DNA from: Oryzomonas japonica
GTDB taxonomy: Bacteria; Desulfobacterota; Desulfuromonadia; Geobacterales; Pseudopelobacteraceae
Direction of reading: 5' to 3'
Assembly: GCF_008802365.1 (NCBI RefSeq)
Contig: NZ_VZQZ01000011.1
Location: 62,001-126,000, forward strand
DNA length: 64,000 nt
Shown: one piece after another, positions 1 through 8,242 of the stretch
Layout: every line of letters starts with the position of its first letter
Position numbering within the stretch: the first letter of the stretch is position 1
Translations under genes and position numbers: made by a program
The notes under the pieces: model-generated
What the model was told of the DNA's origin: nothing
Database searches by the model: none
The model's input: the letters and a program-made list of their open reading frames with translations, nothing else

Positions 1-74
1 CGTTTACCGATGGATCTGCCGAAGGAATTGATGGCGTCAATACGTTCATTGTTTGCCCGGTATCTCTTCGACAT
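1..74 (-). CDS. N-terminal fragment of an unidentified gene running off the window
   Basis: An ATG at 72-74 on the minus strand opens a frame of 24 codons that continues past the window edge. It begins MSKRYRANNERIDAINSFGR. A weak purine-rich GAGGC precedes the ATG. It lies 12 bp downstream of the ParB-like gene in the same direction, so the two are probably co-transcribed. Too little is visible to assign a function. Confidence 0.45.
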   Translation of the reverse strand, partial: MSKRYRANNERIDAINSFGRSIGK

Positions 75-86
75 GCCTGCCTCGAT

Positions 87-458
87 TCAGACGATCTTGC
101 ACGGGATCAATTCATCCTCGTTGAACGAATAGACTGCACACATGCGGTGGTAACCATCCGCAATAATGACTTTGCCGTTGCGACCGTCTCTTACCAGCAG
201 AATTGGCGACAACGACTTTCCGTCTTCGATTTTACCGCGGTCTTTCTCTACCTGGGAATTGCTGATCCCCAGCAACGACAACCCCGACGCCCTGAATATG
301 TCCTTGGCCTTGAACGGGGAGACCGGGGTTGACTTCAGCTTGCTCACGATCGCCTCAACGGTCATTTTGTCATAGATGAGCGTGAGGTATGACTCCGCCG
401 CCGGGTAGTTTTTTTCCTCGGGTTCCGGCAGCCATTTGATCTCGATCTGTTTACCCAT
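87..458 (-). CDS. ParB/sulfiredoxin-fold-like small protein
   Basis: A 123-residue protein. I place the start at the ATG at 456-458 because an AAGGAG ribosome site lies about 7 nt upstream; the frame stays open farther upstream, but that part is Arg/Gly-rich noise. Residues from about 90 onward contain ILLVRDGRNGKVIIADGYHR, which resembles the substrate loop of ParB/Srx-like nuclease folds (a variable I..GYHR). The N-terminal half has no recognised motif. No partition genes are nearby, so a role in chromosome segregation is unlikely; a stand-alone ParB-like domain in an accessory two-gene unit is the best description. Confidence 0.6.
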   Translation of the reverse strand: MGKQIEIKWLPEPEEKNYPAAESYLTLIYDKMTVEAIVSKLKSTPVSPFKAKDIFRASGLSLLGISNSQVEKDRGKIEDGKSLSPILLVRDGRNGKVIIADGYHRMCAVYSFNEDELIPCKIV

Positions 459-508
459 GGCGCGGCTCCTTACCTCAGGTTGATGTATCCCGTTGATGAT
501 AGCGACGT

Positions 509-1462
509 CTATGCCGCGGGCGACATACCCAGCCCTTCGATTGCCCCGCGGACCACTCCGGCGCTGGCTTGGAGCGCAGCTTCCTCCCCAGGTGTCAGGA
601 CCGGCGGAAAGGTCGCCAGCACGCCCGCCTCTCCCACCAGATGCGGCAGCGAGACGGTCACGTCGCCTCCCCCCCACGACGCTGCCAGGGGGGTGCAGAC
701 GGTGAGGATGGCCCGTTGATCGCTGAGGATCGCATCGACGATGCGCGCCAGGGCGCTGCCGATCCCGTAATAGGTGGCCCCCTTGCCTTCGATGATGGCG
801 TAGGCGGCCTTGCGCACGTCGTGGTCGATCCTCTGCCGCTGATCGGCATCAAACCGGACGCCCCGCAGGCGGCAAAACTCTTCCAGCGGTATCCCACCAA
901 CCGTCACGAGAGACCAGGTCAAAACCTCGGAATCGCCATGCTCACCCAGCACGTAGCCGTGGACATGGTGCGGGTCCACCCCCAGGTGACTCCCCAAAAG
1001 GGTGCGAAAGCGGGCGGTATCGAGCATGGTGCCGGAGCCGAGCACCCTGCCTGACGGAACGCCGTGCTCCTTCGCATAACGCGCCGCCAGATGGGTCATG
1101 ACATCCACCGGGTTGGTGGCGATCACCAGCACGGCATCGGGTGCATGGGCGAGGACCTCCGGCACAACGGCACGAAACACGGCGGAATTCCGTTGCAGGA
1201 GTTCCAAGCGGCTCTCCCCCGGTTTCTGGTTGACGCCGGCAGCGATGATGACGGCGCGGCTCCCCTTCAGGTCGGCATAAGCGCCGCTGGTCACCTTCAG
1301 CGGCCGGGCAAAGGGGACGGCGTGGTAGATATCGTTGGCCTCGGCGCGGCTGCGGGTTTCATTTTTGTCCACCAGCACGATCTCCCGGCCGATGCCCTCC
1401 ATCACCATGGCGTACGCCGCCGTCGCCCCGACAAAACCGCTTCCGACAATGCCAATTTTCAT
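509..1462 (-). CDS. ldh: L-lactate dehydrogenase
   Basis: A 317-residue NAD-dependent 2-hydroxyacid dehydrogenase of the LDH/MDH family, interconverting pyruvate and L-lactate in the cytoplasm. Visible features: the Rossmann loop GSGFVG (residues 7-12), the substrate-specificity loop [10 protein letters not shown] with Gln79 (Gln here favours lactate over malate, which uses Arg), the catalytic Asp148 and Arg151 in MLDTARFR, and the proton-relay His175 in GEHGD. The length is normal. A strong AAGGGGGA site precedes the ATG. It follows the phosphofructokinase gene by 90 bp in the same direction, so the two probably form a short glycolysis/fermentation operon. Confidence 0.93.
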   Translation of the reverse strand: MKIGIVGSGFVGATAAYAMVMEGIGREIVLVDKNETRSRAEANDIYHAVPFARPLKVTSGAYADLKGSRAVIIAAGVNQKPGESRLELLQRNSAVFRAVVPEVLAHAPDAVLVIATNPVDVMTHLAARYAKEHGVPSGRVLGSGTMLDTARFRTLLGSHLGVDPHHVHGYVLGEHGDSEVLTWSLVTVGGIPLEEFCRLRGVRFDADQRQRIDHDVRKAAYAIIEGKGATYYGIGSALARIVDAILSDQRAILTVCTPLAASWGGGDVTVSLPHLVGEAGVLATFPPVLTPGEEAALQASAGVVRGAIEGLGMSPAA

Positions 1463-1552
1463 TCTATTCCCCCTTGGGTCCTGCGATTCTCGTCCGTTGC
1501 AGCGTCAGGGAAGAATCTCCGCCAGAGCGACAGACTGTTCTATTCTATCACC

Positions 1553-2524
1553 CTATTGCGCCAATGTCCGCGCAAGTTTCAGCAGGCCCAGGTCCAGCGT
1601 TTTCCTGTTGGTGACGACTTCGGCAAGCGGGGTGGCCGCGATTTCACCCTTGAGCAGTCCCACCAACTCCCCATGTTTGCCGTCGGCCAGTCGTTCCGTT
1701 GCCGCCGCACCGAGGAGGGTGCCCAGCAGCCGGTCAAACGAACCGGGTGCGCCGCCCCGCTGCACATGTCCCAGCCGGGTCATCCGCAACTCGAAGCCCA
1801 AACGCTCCCGGTGAGTCTGGAAGTAGAGCGCCATTCCTTCGGCATTGTAACGGGCGCCTTCGGCAACCACCACGATGGCGTGTGCCTTGCCGTTGTCGTA
1901 AGCAACACGCAATTCAGTGGCCACGACCTCCGGATCGGTCTCTTTCTCGGGGATCATGACCGCATCGGCCCCGCCGGCGATGGCGGCCATAAGGGCCAGG
2001 TAGCCGCAGGTGCGGCCCATCACCTCGACAAGGAATGCGCGGTGGTGGGAGGAAGCGGTGACCTTGAGCCGGTCGATCGCCTCCAGCGAAACGTTCAGGG
2101 CCGTATCCACACCGATGGTGACATCGGATCCATAGAGGTCGTTATCGATGGTCGAAGCCACCCCGACCACCGGGAAGCCGAGCAGGGACAATGCGTGCGC
2201 CCCTGCCTGGGAGCCATTGCCGCCGATAACGACCAACGCTTCGATCTCATGCCGGCACAGTTGGGACAGGGCTTTCATGCGCCCTTCAACGGTCTCGAAT
2301 TCCGGGCAGCGAGCGCTGCCGAGCATGGTGCCGCCCTGTTGGATGATACCGCCCACATCCCGTGCTCCCAAGGTGAAGATCTCGCCGGCGATCAGGCCGG
2401 CGTACCCGTGCCGGACGCCAAACATACACCAACCTTTGGCGAGTCCGGTCCGTACGACAGCCCGTATGGCAGCGTTCATGCCGGGGGCATCGCCCCCGCT
2501 GGTCAGCACGGCAATACGTTTCAT
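1553..2524 (-). CDS. pfkA: 6-phosphofructokinase
   Basis: A 323-residue group A phosphofructokinase phosphorylating fructose 6-phosphate. The N-terminal GGDAPGMNA (residues 10-18), the catalytic TIDND (125-129) and GHVQRGG are present. In the phosphoryl-donor loop the sequence is GGNGS (101-105) rather than the usual GGDGS of ATP enzymes or GGDDS/T of PPi enzymes. The retained glycine at position 104 argues for ATP. The Asp-to-Asn change affects the residue that normally helps hold Mg2+, so donor preference deserves a test. Upstream of ldh in the same orientation. Confidence 0.9.
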   Translation of the reverse strand: MKRIAVLTSGGDAPGMNAAIRAVVRTGLAKGWCMFGVRHGYAGLIAGEIFTLGARDVGGIIQQGGTMLGSARCPEFETVEGRMKALSQLCRHEIEALVVIGGNGSQAGAHALSLLGFPVVGVASTIDNDLYGSDVTIGVDTALNVSLEAIDRLKVTASSHHRAFLVEVMGRTCGYLALMAAIAGGADAVMIPEKETDPEVVATELRVAYDNGKAHAIVVVAEGARYNAEGMALYFQTHRERLGFELRMTRLGHVQRGGAPGSFDRLLGTLLGAAATERLADGKHGELVGLLKGEIAATPLAEVVTNRKTLDLGLLKLARTLAQ

Positions 2525-2571
2525 ATAGTCCTGCTCTCCCGCGTTGCACCGGGCTTGGAGCCCCCTAACGG

Positions 2572-2898
2572 TTATCGAATGATGATGGGGGGGAGGAAAA
2601 TGCGGATGCCCGGCGGCGGAGGCGGCGCATAGACAACCGGCGGCTCGACATAGACACGTTCCCGGTAGCCATAATAGGGGCGATAATACCCGCGCCCGCC
2701 TCGCACATAGTGGCGGTCGCGGCCGTAGCCCCGCCCTCTGTTCTCGTAACGACGGTCGTCATGCCTTTCCCCACGGCCACGATTACCGTCGCCCCTGGCC
2801 GGCGTCACGCTCACACTGCCGACCATGACGGCCAAAACAACCCCCATCATGACCTTGCCCGCCACGGACCTGAAATTCCTTATACCTGGTATTTTCAT
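2572..2898 (-). CDS. Small exported Arg/Gly- and Tyr/Pro-rich protein
   Basis: A 108-residue protein. The start at 2896-2898 is chosen for its GGAG site and because a signal peptide follows directly (Lys/Arg n-region, hydrophobic VMMGVVLAVMVGSVSV, then TPARGDG). The mature part is low complexity: RG and RGYGRDRHY-like stretches, then YYRPYYGYRERVYVEPP and a run of six prolines. This looks like a small basic periplasmic or surface-associated protein. No enzyme motif is visible. It precedes pfkA by 47 bp and follows the Spy-like gene, but its relation to glycolysis is not obvious. Confidence 0.65.
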   Translation of the reverse strand: MKIPGIRNFRSVAGKVMMGVVLAVMVGSVSVTPARGDGNRGRGERHDDRRYENRGRGYGRDRHYVRGGRGYYRPYYGYRERVYVEPPVVYAPPPPPGIRIFLPPIIIR

Positions 2899-2969
2899 AA
2901 TGTCGCTCCATGTTTGGATCGATTCCAATCGCCACACTGGCGTCAATCGTTGGATATCAACAGCCCCGA

Positions 2970-3452
2970 TTATTTTATTCTCTGCTTTCCATGTTTCCCG
3001 GTTCGGAATATCGTATCGGTGGTCTTTTTCTGGTCATCGGACAAGCTGGCATAGAGCGCCTCAAAGGGCGGGATCAGCTTCTTCTGCTGATTGAGATGGG
3101 CTTCGGTGATCTGGCTGTGGAATTTCATGCGTTCGACAGCATTCATGGTTTTGGTCTTTTCACCATAGTCCTTGGTAATGGCGTCCATGTCCTTGGCATT
3201 TTCCCGCATCACAAGGGTGAGGTTATTCCACAACCCCTCCTGGGCGCCGGTAATCTTCAGAGCGCCCTGAAGCTCTTTTATTTTGGCTTCGGTATAATCG
3301 ACAGCAGAGGTCCTGGCCGTCACCGCTGGTTTCTTTTTGCCGGAGGCGGCAAAAGAAGGGGTTGCATCGGCGAAGAAAATAGCGGATAGAAACGCCGCCA
3401 TCGCAACGATGAGTGCGGCCGGGAAAGCTGCCTGATATATCTTTCTGTTCAT
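2970..3452 (-). CDS. Spy/CpxP-like periplasmic protein (LTXXQ family)
   Basis: A 160-residue exported protein with an N-terminal signal peptide ending near PSFAASG. The rest is almost entirely predicted helix with the spacing typical of Spy/CpxP proteins, including ELQGALKITGAQEGLWNNL and LYASLSDDQKKTTDTIF (the LTxxQ-like motif is the SDDQKK part). Members act as ATP-independent periplasmic chaperones or stress sensors. A GGAG site is 7 nt before the ATG. It is flanked by other small envelope proteins. Family assignment is from motif and length, so the exact function is inferred. Confidence 0.75.
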   Translation of the reverse strand: MNRKIYQAAFPAALIVAMAAFLSAIFFADATPSFAASGKKKPAVTARTSAVDYTEAKIKELQGALKITGAQEGLWNNLTLVMRENAKDMDAITKDYGEKTKTMNAVERMKFHSQITEAHLNQQKKLIPPFEALYASLSDDQKKTTDTIFRTGKHGKQRIK

Positions 3453-3556
3453 GATCTGTCTCCTTATAAGTTCTCTTTCGTATTGGTCGCCGCCAAGCGG
3501 TTGGAAGCCAAAGGGTTCGCCATGCTAACCGAAGAGACGCCCCCATATTCCATAAA

Positions 3557-3580
3557 TAAAACCCGCCGGAGCGGGTTTCA
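3557..3580 (-). terminator. Rho-independent terminator after the BON-domain gene
   Basis: AAACCCGC and GCGGGTTT arms (3559-3566, 3571-3578) around a 4-nt loop. Read on the minus strand the stem is followed by a T-rich TTTTATTT run. It lies about 20 bp after the stop of the BON gene. Confidence 0.8.
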
Positions 3581-3601
3581 AACCCCCTTGATAGAATACC
3601 G

Positions 3602-3928
3602 TTATTTTACAACCAGGTCGTTTTTCACCTCTTTGACACCTGCGACGCTGCCGGCAACCTCTCCAGCCCTTGCAGCACTCTGGGCCGAATCGACAAAGCC
3701 GCTCAACTGGACGACCCCTTTGAACGTCTTGACAGTGACCTGCAGCGTTTTCAGCGTTTTATCGCCAAAGATCGCGGCCTTTACCTTGGTGGTGATGACG
3801 GAGTCATCCACATACTGGCCGGTGGTTTCGTGCCTATCCTCGGCTGCATACCCCGCGAGTGGGGCCAGCGGTGCGGCCACCAGCACGGAGCAGACCAACA
3901 ATTTCAACATGCGATGCGATTTTGCCAT
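3602..3928 (-). CDS. BON-domain periplasmic protein (OsmY-like)
   Basis: A 108-residue protein with a signal peptide (MLKLLVCSVLVAAPLAPLAGYA) and one BON domain over roughly residues 40-108: VDDSVITTKVKAAIFGDKTLKTLQ, then VKTFKGVVQLSGFVDSAQSAARAGEVA and a final VAGVKEVKNDLVV, the standard alpha-beta pattern. BON proteins bind phospholipid or protect the envelope under osmotic stress. The start at 3926-3928 is supported by an AAAGGAG site. A sigma-54 promoter at 4096-4110 and its inverted-repeat upstream site at 4208-4239 face this gene, leaving a leader of about 155 nt. Confidence 0.85.
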   Translation of the reverse strand: MAKSHRMLKLLVCSVLVAAPLAPLAGYAAEDRHETTGQYVDDSVITTKVKAAIFGDKTLKTLQVTVKTFKGVVQLSGFVDSAQSAARAGEVAGSVAGVKEVKNDLVVK

Positions 3929-4095
3929 GATGTTTTCTCCTTTCGGTTTGTGGATCATTGTTATGGCGTGAGAGCCTTTTCACTGCGCCCCGCAACCGAC
4001 AGGAACCGGTTTTCATCGTCTTCATCCTGTTTTTCCCCGTTCCAGCCATGGGGCAAGGTAATATTCAGCGGTCGCGACCATGTGCTAGGTACAGA

Positions 4096-4110
4096 GCAAC
4101 TAACGGGCCG
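4096..4110 (-). promoter_or_regulatory. Sigma-54 promoter (copy A) for the BON gene
   Basis: On the minus strand the sequence reads CGGCCCG-TTAG-TTGC, matching the -24/-12 consensus TGGCACG-N4-TTGC with correct spacing. The same TTAG spacer occurs in copies B and C. The transcription start would fall near 4084. Confidence 0.75.
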
Positions 4111-4207
4111 GAGAAAACCAGCAGGCGCAAAGGACTCAAACATCTGATTATGCGACACAAAACAGAGAGGAGGCGTGCCGGGAGTGGGGAAAACCGTCAG
4201 CGGCAAC

Positions 4208-4239
4208 CATCATATTTGGCATAACCGCCAAATATGATG
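4208..4239. promoter_or_regulatory. Upstream activator site, copy A (perfect 13-bp inverted repeat)
   Basis: CATCATATTTGGC (4208-4220), spacer ATAACC, GCCAAATATGATG (4227-4239): a perfect palindrome. It lies 97 bp upstream of promoter copy A. Four related copies at 8243, 8386, 16253 and 20879 have the same geometry. Best read as the binding site of a sigma-54 enhancer-binding protein. Confidence 0.8.
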
Positions 4240-4252
4240 GACCACAGAGAAA

Positions 4253-6010
4253 CTAACATTTGAACGTCTTACCTGCCAGTAATGTGGCAAATTCCTCGGC
4301 AGGTACGGGGCGGCCCCAATAATACCCTTGGCCCTCTTTGCAATTATGGGATTGCAGGAAGGCAAGTTGGTGCTGCGTTTCTATGCCCTCGGCCACGACC
4401 CGTTGTTTGAGACTCATGCCCATTGCAATAATGGCACGGACAATGGCCTCCCCGGCATCGCCATCGATATCCTGCACGAACGACTTGTCGATCTTGAGCG
4501 TGTCGATGCGAAAATTCCGCAGATAGCTAAGGCTGGAATAGCCGGTGCCGAAGTCATCGACGGCAATCTGCACGCCAAGATGCTTGAGCGCGAGCAAGGT
4601 CGCTGCCGTCTGTTCCGAGTCCTGCATCAGCCCGCTTTCGGTCAACTCCAACTCAAGGTGGCGCGGGTCCAGGCCGGTGTCATTGAGGATTTCGCGGACG
4701 CCTGAGAGAAAATTTTTACCATGGAACTCCATCGGAGAGACATTGACCGCAATCTGACCGAGGTCGAGGCCAGCTTGCAACCAATCTTGGGCCTGTCGGC
4801 AGGCTTCATGCAGCACCCATTTACCAATCGGCAGAATGAGGCCGCACTCTTCGGCGATACTTACGAACTGCTTCGGAGAGACGAGCCGATGACGGGGCCG
4901 CTGCCAGCGGATTAGGGCCTCGGCACCGGTAATGGTGCCGGTATCGAGACTAACCTTCGGCTGGTAATGCAATACAAACTCCTGTTTTTCCAGCGCGCGG
5001 TGCAGCGCCTGTTCGATGGATTGCCGCGTGACCGCGCGGTCATTCATAGTCGGTGTGAACATCATGTATTTGTTGCGTCCGCTTTTCTTGGCCTGATACA
5101 TCGCGGTATCGGCATTCCTGATTATCGCCTCGGCATCCTTGCCGTCGTCGGGGTAGAGGCTGATACCGATACTCAGGGTGGCGTGAAGCCGATGTCCATT
5201 GACGAGACACGGATGGGCCATGGCTTCGATTAGCTTTTCGGCGGAGAGGATCGCGCTTTGGGCATCCTCGACTTCTGTCAGTAACACCACGAATTCGTCC
5301 CCCCCCTGGCGGCTGACGGTGTCCGAGAGGCGGATGCACGCTTGCAAACGCTTTGCGACCGATTGAAGTAGCCGATCGCCGACCGCATGTCCGAGCGAAT
5401 CGTTGATGTGCTTGAAGTGATCGATATCCAGATACATCAGGGCGACCTTCTTGCCATAACGCCGTGCGAGCGTGATCGACTGCGCCAAGCGGTCGGACAA
5501 CAATGCGCGGTTCGGCAAACCGGTGAGAAAGTCGTGCTCGGCCATATAGGCCATCTGCACAGTGGTCTGCTCGGCGGCATCGGCCATCGTCTGGGCGCGA
5601 ACCGTCGCGACGACCAGTCGTTCGTTAGCTTCGCGCAATTGCGCCGCGGTAGACTTGATGAGAGCAGCCTTTAACCGTGCTTTCCCCACTTGACTGCGCA
5701 TGGCCTTCTCACGTTGGCCGGCCATCTCCTCACGTTGGCCGGCCATCTCCTCACGTTGACCAGCCATCTCCTCACGCTGACCGGCCATCTCCTCACGCTG
5801 GTCGACGATCTTTTCGCGCAAGTCCACAACACCTTCACGCTGGCTCGCGTCCTCTTCGCAACTAAGGACGGTCCCTTCGTCGGCAAGTACCTCGGTTTCG
5901 CGTTTTACGAAGGTTTCAACTTCGGCCGGGGCCAAAGCCAGCGCGCTTTTGGTGGGTTCAAGCGGTTGCCCGGCCGCATCTATCAGACGCGTGGGGTTCT
6001 TTTTGCCCAT
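4253..6010 (-). CDS. Diguanylate cyclase/phosphodiesterase (GGDEF-EAL) with coiled-coil N-terminus
   Basis: A 585-residue cytoplasmic protein with no membrane segments. Residues 1-110 form a charged region with a tandem MAGQREE heptad repeat, likely a coiled coil. A GGDEF domain follows (about 150-310) with an intact RQGGDEFVVL active site and AEHDFLTGLPNRALL, then an EAL domain (about 325-575) with GAEALIRWQ and the metal-binding ELTESG and DDFGTGYSSL. Both catalytic signatures look intact, so it could make or break c-di-GMP. The ATG overlaps the TAA of the KaiC gene (TAATG), indicating translational coupling. Last gene of the sigma-54-driven operon from 8.1 kb. Confidence 0.9.
   Translation of the reverse strand: MGKKNPTRLIDAAGQPLEPTKSALALAPAEVETFVKRETEVLADEGTVLSCEEDASQREGVVDLREKIVDQREEMAGQREEMAGQREEMAGQREEMAGQREKAMRSQVGKARLKAALIKSTAAQLREANERLVVATVRAQTMADAAEQTTVQMAYMAEHDFLTGLPNRALLSDRLAQSITLARRYGKKVALMYLDIDHFKHINDSLGHAVGDRLLQSVAKRLQACIRLSDTVSRQGGDEFVVLLTEVEDAQSAILSAEKLIEAMAHPCLVNGHRLHATLSIGISLYPDDGKDAEAIIRNADTAMYQAKKSGRNKYMMFTPTMNDRAVTRQSIEQALHRALEKQEFVLHYQPKVSLDTGTITGAEALIRWQRPRHRLVSPKQFVSIAEECGLILPIGKWVLHEACRQAQDWLQAGLDLGQIAVNVSPMEFHGKNFLSGVREILNDTGLDPRHLELELTESGLMQDSEQTAATLLALKHLGVQIAVDDFGTGYSSLSYLRNFRIDTLKIDKSFVQDIDGDAGEAIVRAIIAMGMSLKQRVVAEGIETQHQLAFLQSHNCKEGQGYYWGRPVPAEEFATLLAGKTFKC
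5701..5802. repeat. In-gene 21-bp tandem repeat encoding MAGQREE heptads
   Basis: About five near-identical 21-bp units lie inside the GGDEF-EAL gene. Each encodes one heptad, M-A-G-Q-R-E-E, continuing a preceding degenerate VDQREEM/VDLREKI pattern. Copy number is likely variable by slippage and would lengthen or shorten the coiled coil by whole turns without changing frame. Confidence 0.85.
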
Positions 6011-7500
6011 TATGATTTACCTTTAACAACCGGACCGGCCGTACTCTTCCGCATAGGTTGTCCGCCGAGGATTCCCTCGTAATCGAGCACCGGATCGCCG
6101 ATGACGATAGTGCCGTCGATGATCTCAAACAGTCGAAGTTCATTGCTGTGGGCGCTACCGCGCACCTTGACGACCGCCATGACCCGCTTCAGGCGGCTCG
6201 CAACTTCAATGTAGCGCTGGACTATGATTGCGTCGGTGAGAAATGCCGACCCATAGGGGCTAAACCGCAGATCGGTATAGCGGTCTTCAAGTTCCGACGT
6301 CATCAACACCGTCACGCCGATGTTCGACAACACCGCAACCATCCGAAACAACGACTCGCGAAAGTCATCGCGAAAGCTCGGCGCCACCGCCAGTTCGAAC
6401 CCGGACAGCGAGTCGATCACTACCCGGGTGGCTTTCATCCGATGAATGAGTTCGATCAGATGCTGAACAATCTCGTCGATGGATAGATCCAGCGAGCGGG
6501 TATTGATCAAACCGATGTGCCCGGCGCGGACCATGTCGTCGATCGTGCTGGTCCGCGACTGACTCGGCGTTTGCTCAAACGCGACGATTACGCCCGCTTC
6601 GCCCCGGCGCACGCCTTCACTCAGGAAGGCCGTGGCCAAAATGGTCTTACCCGATCCCGACGGCCCCGCGACCAGCAATGAATAACCCGACGGCAAACCG
6701 CCGCCCAGCATCTCGTCAAGGCCAGCTACGCCCATGGTCAACCGCGATTTGTTGCGCTTCGGCCCGGCGCTTTCCGACGCGTCTCCGGTATCATCCCGTA
6801 CGAGTGCCGCCGGAAAGATTTCGATCCCGACGTCGGAGATGCGGAATGTATGCATCCCCGGTCGGATCTCCTGGCCGCGCATTTTCATAATTTGCAGCCT
6901 GCGTACCATCGAGTTGCGCTGGACGCTTTGCTCCATCGAGAGCAGGCCATCGGCCACCGTAAAGACCGGATGGGCGCCGCGCTCCGATAAATATTCCCCG
7001 ACCAGAAAGGTAGTGGCCTGCCAACCGCTCAGCTGTATACCGAGCCGCTGGATAAACTGTTGCAGGCTGATCGCGCCCTTCGGTTGACATTGGGCCTCCA
7101 TCATCACAGAGCGGAAAGAATCGACAAAAACCAGCCCCGGTGAGAAATCCTCGCACTCCTGGGTAATGCGCGCCAGCACGTGGTCGAAATTGCCCATTGC
7201 AATATCGTCGCTCAAATTTACAAAACGGATAGACTCATCGATCTTCTTGAAGTCGAAAAACGTAAACTGCTGCTGATAGCGTAACATCTTCAACGGTGGT
7301 TCACCGAGTACCGTAAAGAACAGCGCCGGCCTCTCAGGAGTCGCCAAGTTAAACATAATCTGGTGGGCCAACGTCGTCTTGCCGGAGCCGGGAGCACCGA
7401 CAACGAGATTGAAAGAAAATTCCGGAAGCCCGCCGCCCAGGATCTCATCGAGCCCCGGTACGCCAGTGGCGAGCCGTCGGATGGTCACTTTTTTGTTCAT
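6010..7500 (-). CDS. KaiC-like double RecA-domain ATPase
   Basis: A 496-residue protein with two RecA/KaiC domains. The first has GLDEILGGGLPE and Walker A GAPGSGKTT (about 35-43) with Walker B-like PGLVFVDSF. The second has GLDEMLGGGLPSG and AGPSGSGKTI (about 268-277) with ATRVVIDSLSG. No KaiA or KaiB is nearby, so this is one of the widespread non-clock KaiC proteins that couple ATPase state to signalling. Its ATG overlaps the stop of the upstream gene (ATGA) and its stop overlaps the start of the GGDEF-EAL gene, so the three proteins are made together and probably act together. Confidence 0.9.
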   Translation of the reverse strand: MNKKVTIRRLATGVPGLDEILGGGLPEFSFNLVVGAPGSGKTTLAHQIMFNLATPERPALFFTVLGEPPLKMLRYQQQFTFFDFKKIDESIRFVNLSDDIAMGNFDHVLARITQECEDFSPGLVFVDSFRSVMMEAQCQPKGAISLQQFIQRLGIQLSGWQATTFLVGEYLSERGAHPVFTVADGLLSMEQSVQRNSMVRRLQIMKMRGQEIRPGMHTFRISDVGIEIFPAALVRDDTGDASESAGPKRNKSRLTMGVAGLDEMLGGGLPSGYSLLVAGPSGSGKTILATAFLSEGVRRGEAGVIVAFEQTPSQSRTSTIDDMVRAGHIGLINTRSLDLSIDEIVQHLIELIHRMKATRVVIDSLSGFELAVAPSFRDDFRESLFRMVAVLSNIGVTVLMTSELEDRYTDLRFSPYGSAFLTDAIIVQRYIEVASRLKRVMAVVKVRGSAHSNELRLFEIIDGTIVIGDPVLDYEGILGGQPMRKSTAGPVVKGKS

Positions 7501-7934
7501 GAGATACTCTCCTGTTCAGGCACCGGTGACGAAGACGCCCAAACCGGTCCCAACAGGCGCTCGGTCAAGGATTCTCCAATCAAGGTTGCCAATAATTCGG
7601 TGAAGGTCACAAGCAGGGTATAGCTCGCCTCTGCGGCGGCATCCTTCTCGCAAGCCTCAAGACGGGCCTTGAGGCTTGCGAGCACAGTTGCATTCTCCTC
7701 GTGATCCCATGCACTCGAAAGCCACGGGAAGGCGGTGCTCGTCAGGTGCAGTGAGCGCTTGAAGAGAACATCGACGCCCAGTGTACCGATCACCGGTGTG
7801 AGCCGGATGGCCACGAGGCGCCACGTGCCGAGGGCGGCTTCGGCGACCGCGCTTGCATCGGGAGTGTCTCCGGCGCGGAGCACCAGCGTTTTTCGTATCG
7901 CTTCGCGACACAGTTTACGGTCCGTTGTAGGCAT
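7497..7934 (-). CDS. Conserved protein of unknown function coupled to KaiC
   Basis: A 145-residue, mostly helical cytoplasmic protein with no recognised catalytic motif. Conserved-looking blocks are TLGVDVLFKRSLHLTSTAFPWL and YTLLVTFTELLATLIGESLTERLL. Two in-frame ATGs exist; the second (7932-7934) is chosen because the AGGGGAG site would sit only 2 nt from the first. From memory, similar proteins often precede KaiC-like genes in proteobacteria, which suggests a KaiC partner or regulator. The stop overlaps the KaiC start (ATGA). Confidence 0.75.
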   Translation of the reverse strand: MPTTDRKLCREAIRKTLVLRAGDTPDASAVAEAALGTWRLVAIRLTPVIGTLGVDVLFKRSLHLTSTAFPWLSSAWDHEENATVLASLKARLEACEKDAAAEASYTLLVTFTELLATLIGESLTERLLGPVWASSSPVPEQESIS

Positions 7935-8018
7935 TGGCATTCTCCCCTAGACCGGTTCAAATGATGAGAGAACATCAGCAATTACCGCGCCAGCGAATGA
8001 AAAAACACCCTGCCACAT

Positions 8019-8084
8019 TCACCAGCCAATCAGTTCAGCTGGGATGTTGGTAGCTTTCTGGAACCATTCGGTAATGGGTTTCAT
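8019..8084 (-). CDS. 21-residue leader peptide of the KaiC operon
   Basis: ATG at 8082-8084 with GGAGAG seven bases upstream, encoding MKPITEWFQKATNIPAELIGW and then TGA. It is the first open frame after the sigma-54 start (about 8120) and ends 84 bp before the next gene. The hydrophobic, two-Trp composition and good ribosome site suggest it is translated. A leader or micro-protein role is inferred only. Confidence 0.5.
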   Translation of the reverse strand: MKPITEWFQKATNIPAELIGW

Positions 8085-8131
8085 GCTTCAACTCTCCATA
8101 AAACAGCCACTGATCTTTCAGCAATTACAAG

Positions 8132-8146
8132 GCAACTAATGCGCCA
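8132..8146 (-). promoter_or_regulatory. Sigma-54 promoter (copy C) for the KaiC/GGDEF-EAL operon
   Basis: Minus-strand TGGCGCA-TTAG-TTGC, the -24/-12 elements at canonical spacing. The start would be near 8120, about 35 nt before the small leader ORF. Confidence 0.75.
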
Positions 8147-8242
8147 AAGAAGATCTGTATATTTTGAGCGTTCAAGACCCTGATTATATTGAAACAAGTA
8201 AAAACAAACGGCGCACGAGGAAGCAAAACTGCCGATCATGGC

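Noticed and set aside
1064-2632. 522-codon plus-strand frame opposite ldh and pfkA
   Set aside because: Antisense to two clear enzymes; no family motif, Arg/His/Gln-rich composition typical of a shadow frame in GC-rich DNA.
3480-3545. Leader of the Spy-like gene as a c-di-GMP riboswitch
   Set aside because: Some stem potential, but the conserved GEMM core and tetraloop-receptor sequences are absent.
5690-5820. Repeat block considered as a CRISPR array
   Set aside because: Units are head-to-tail without spacers and lie in an open coding frame.
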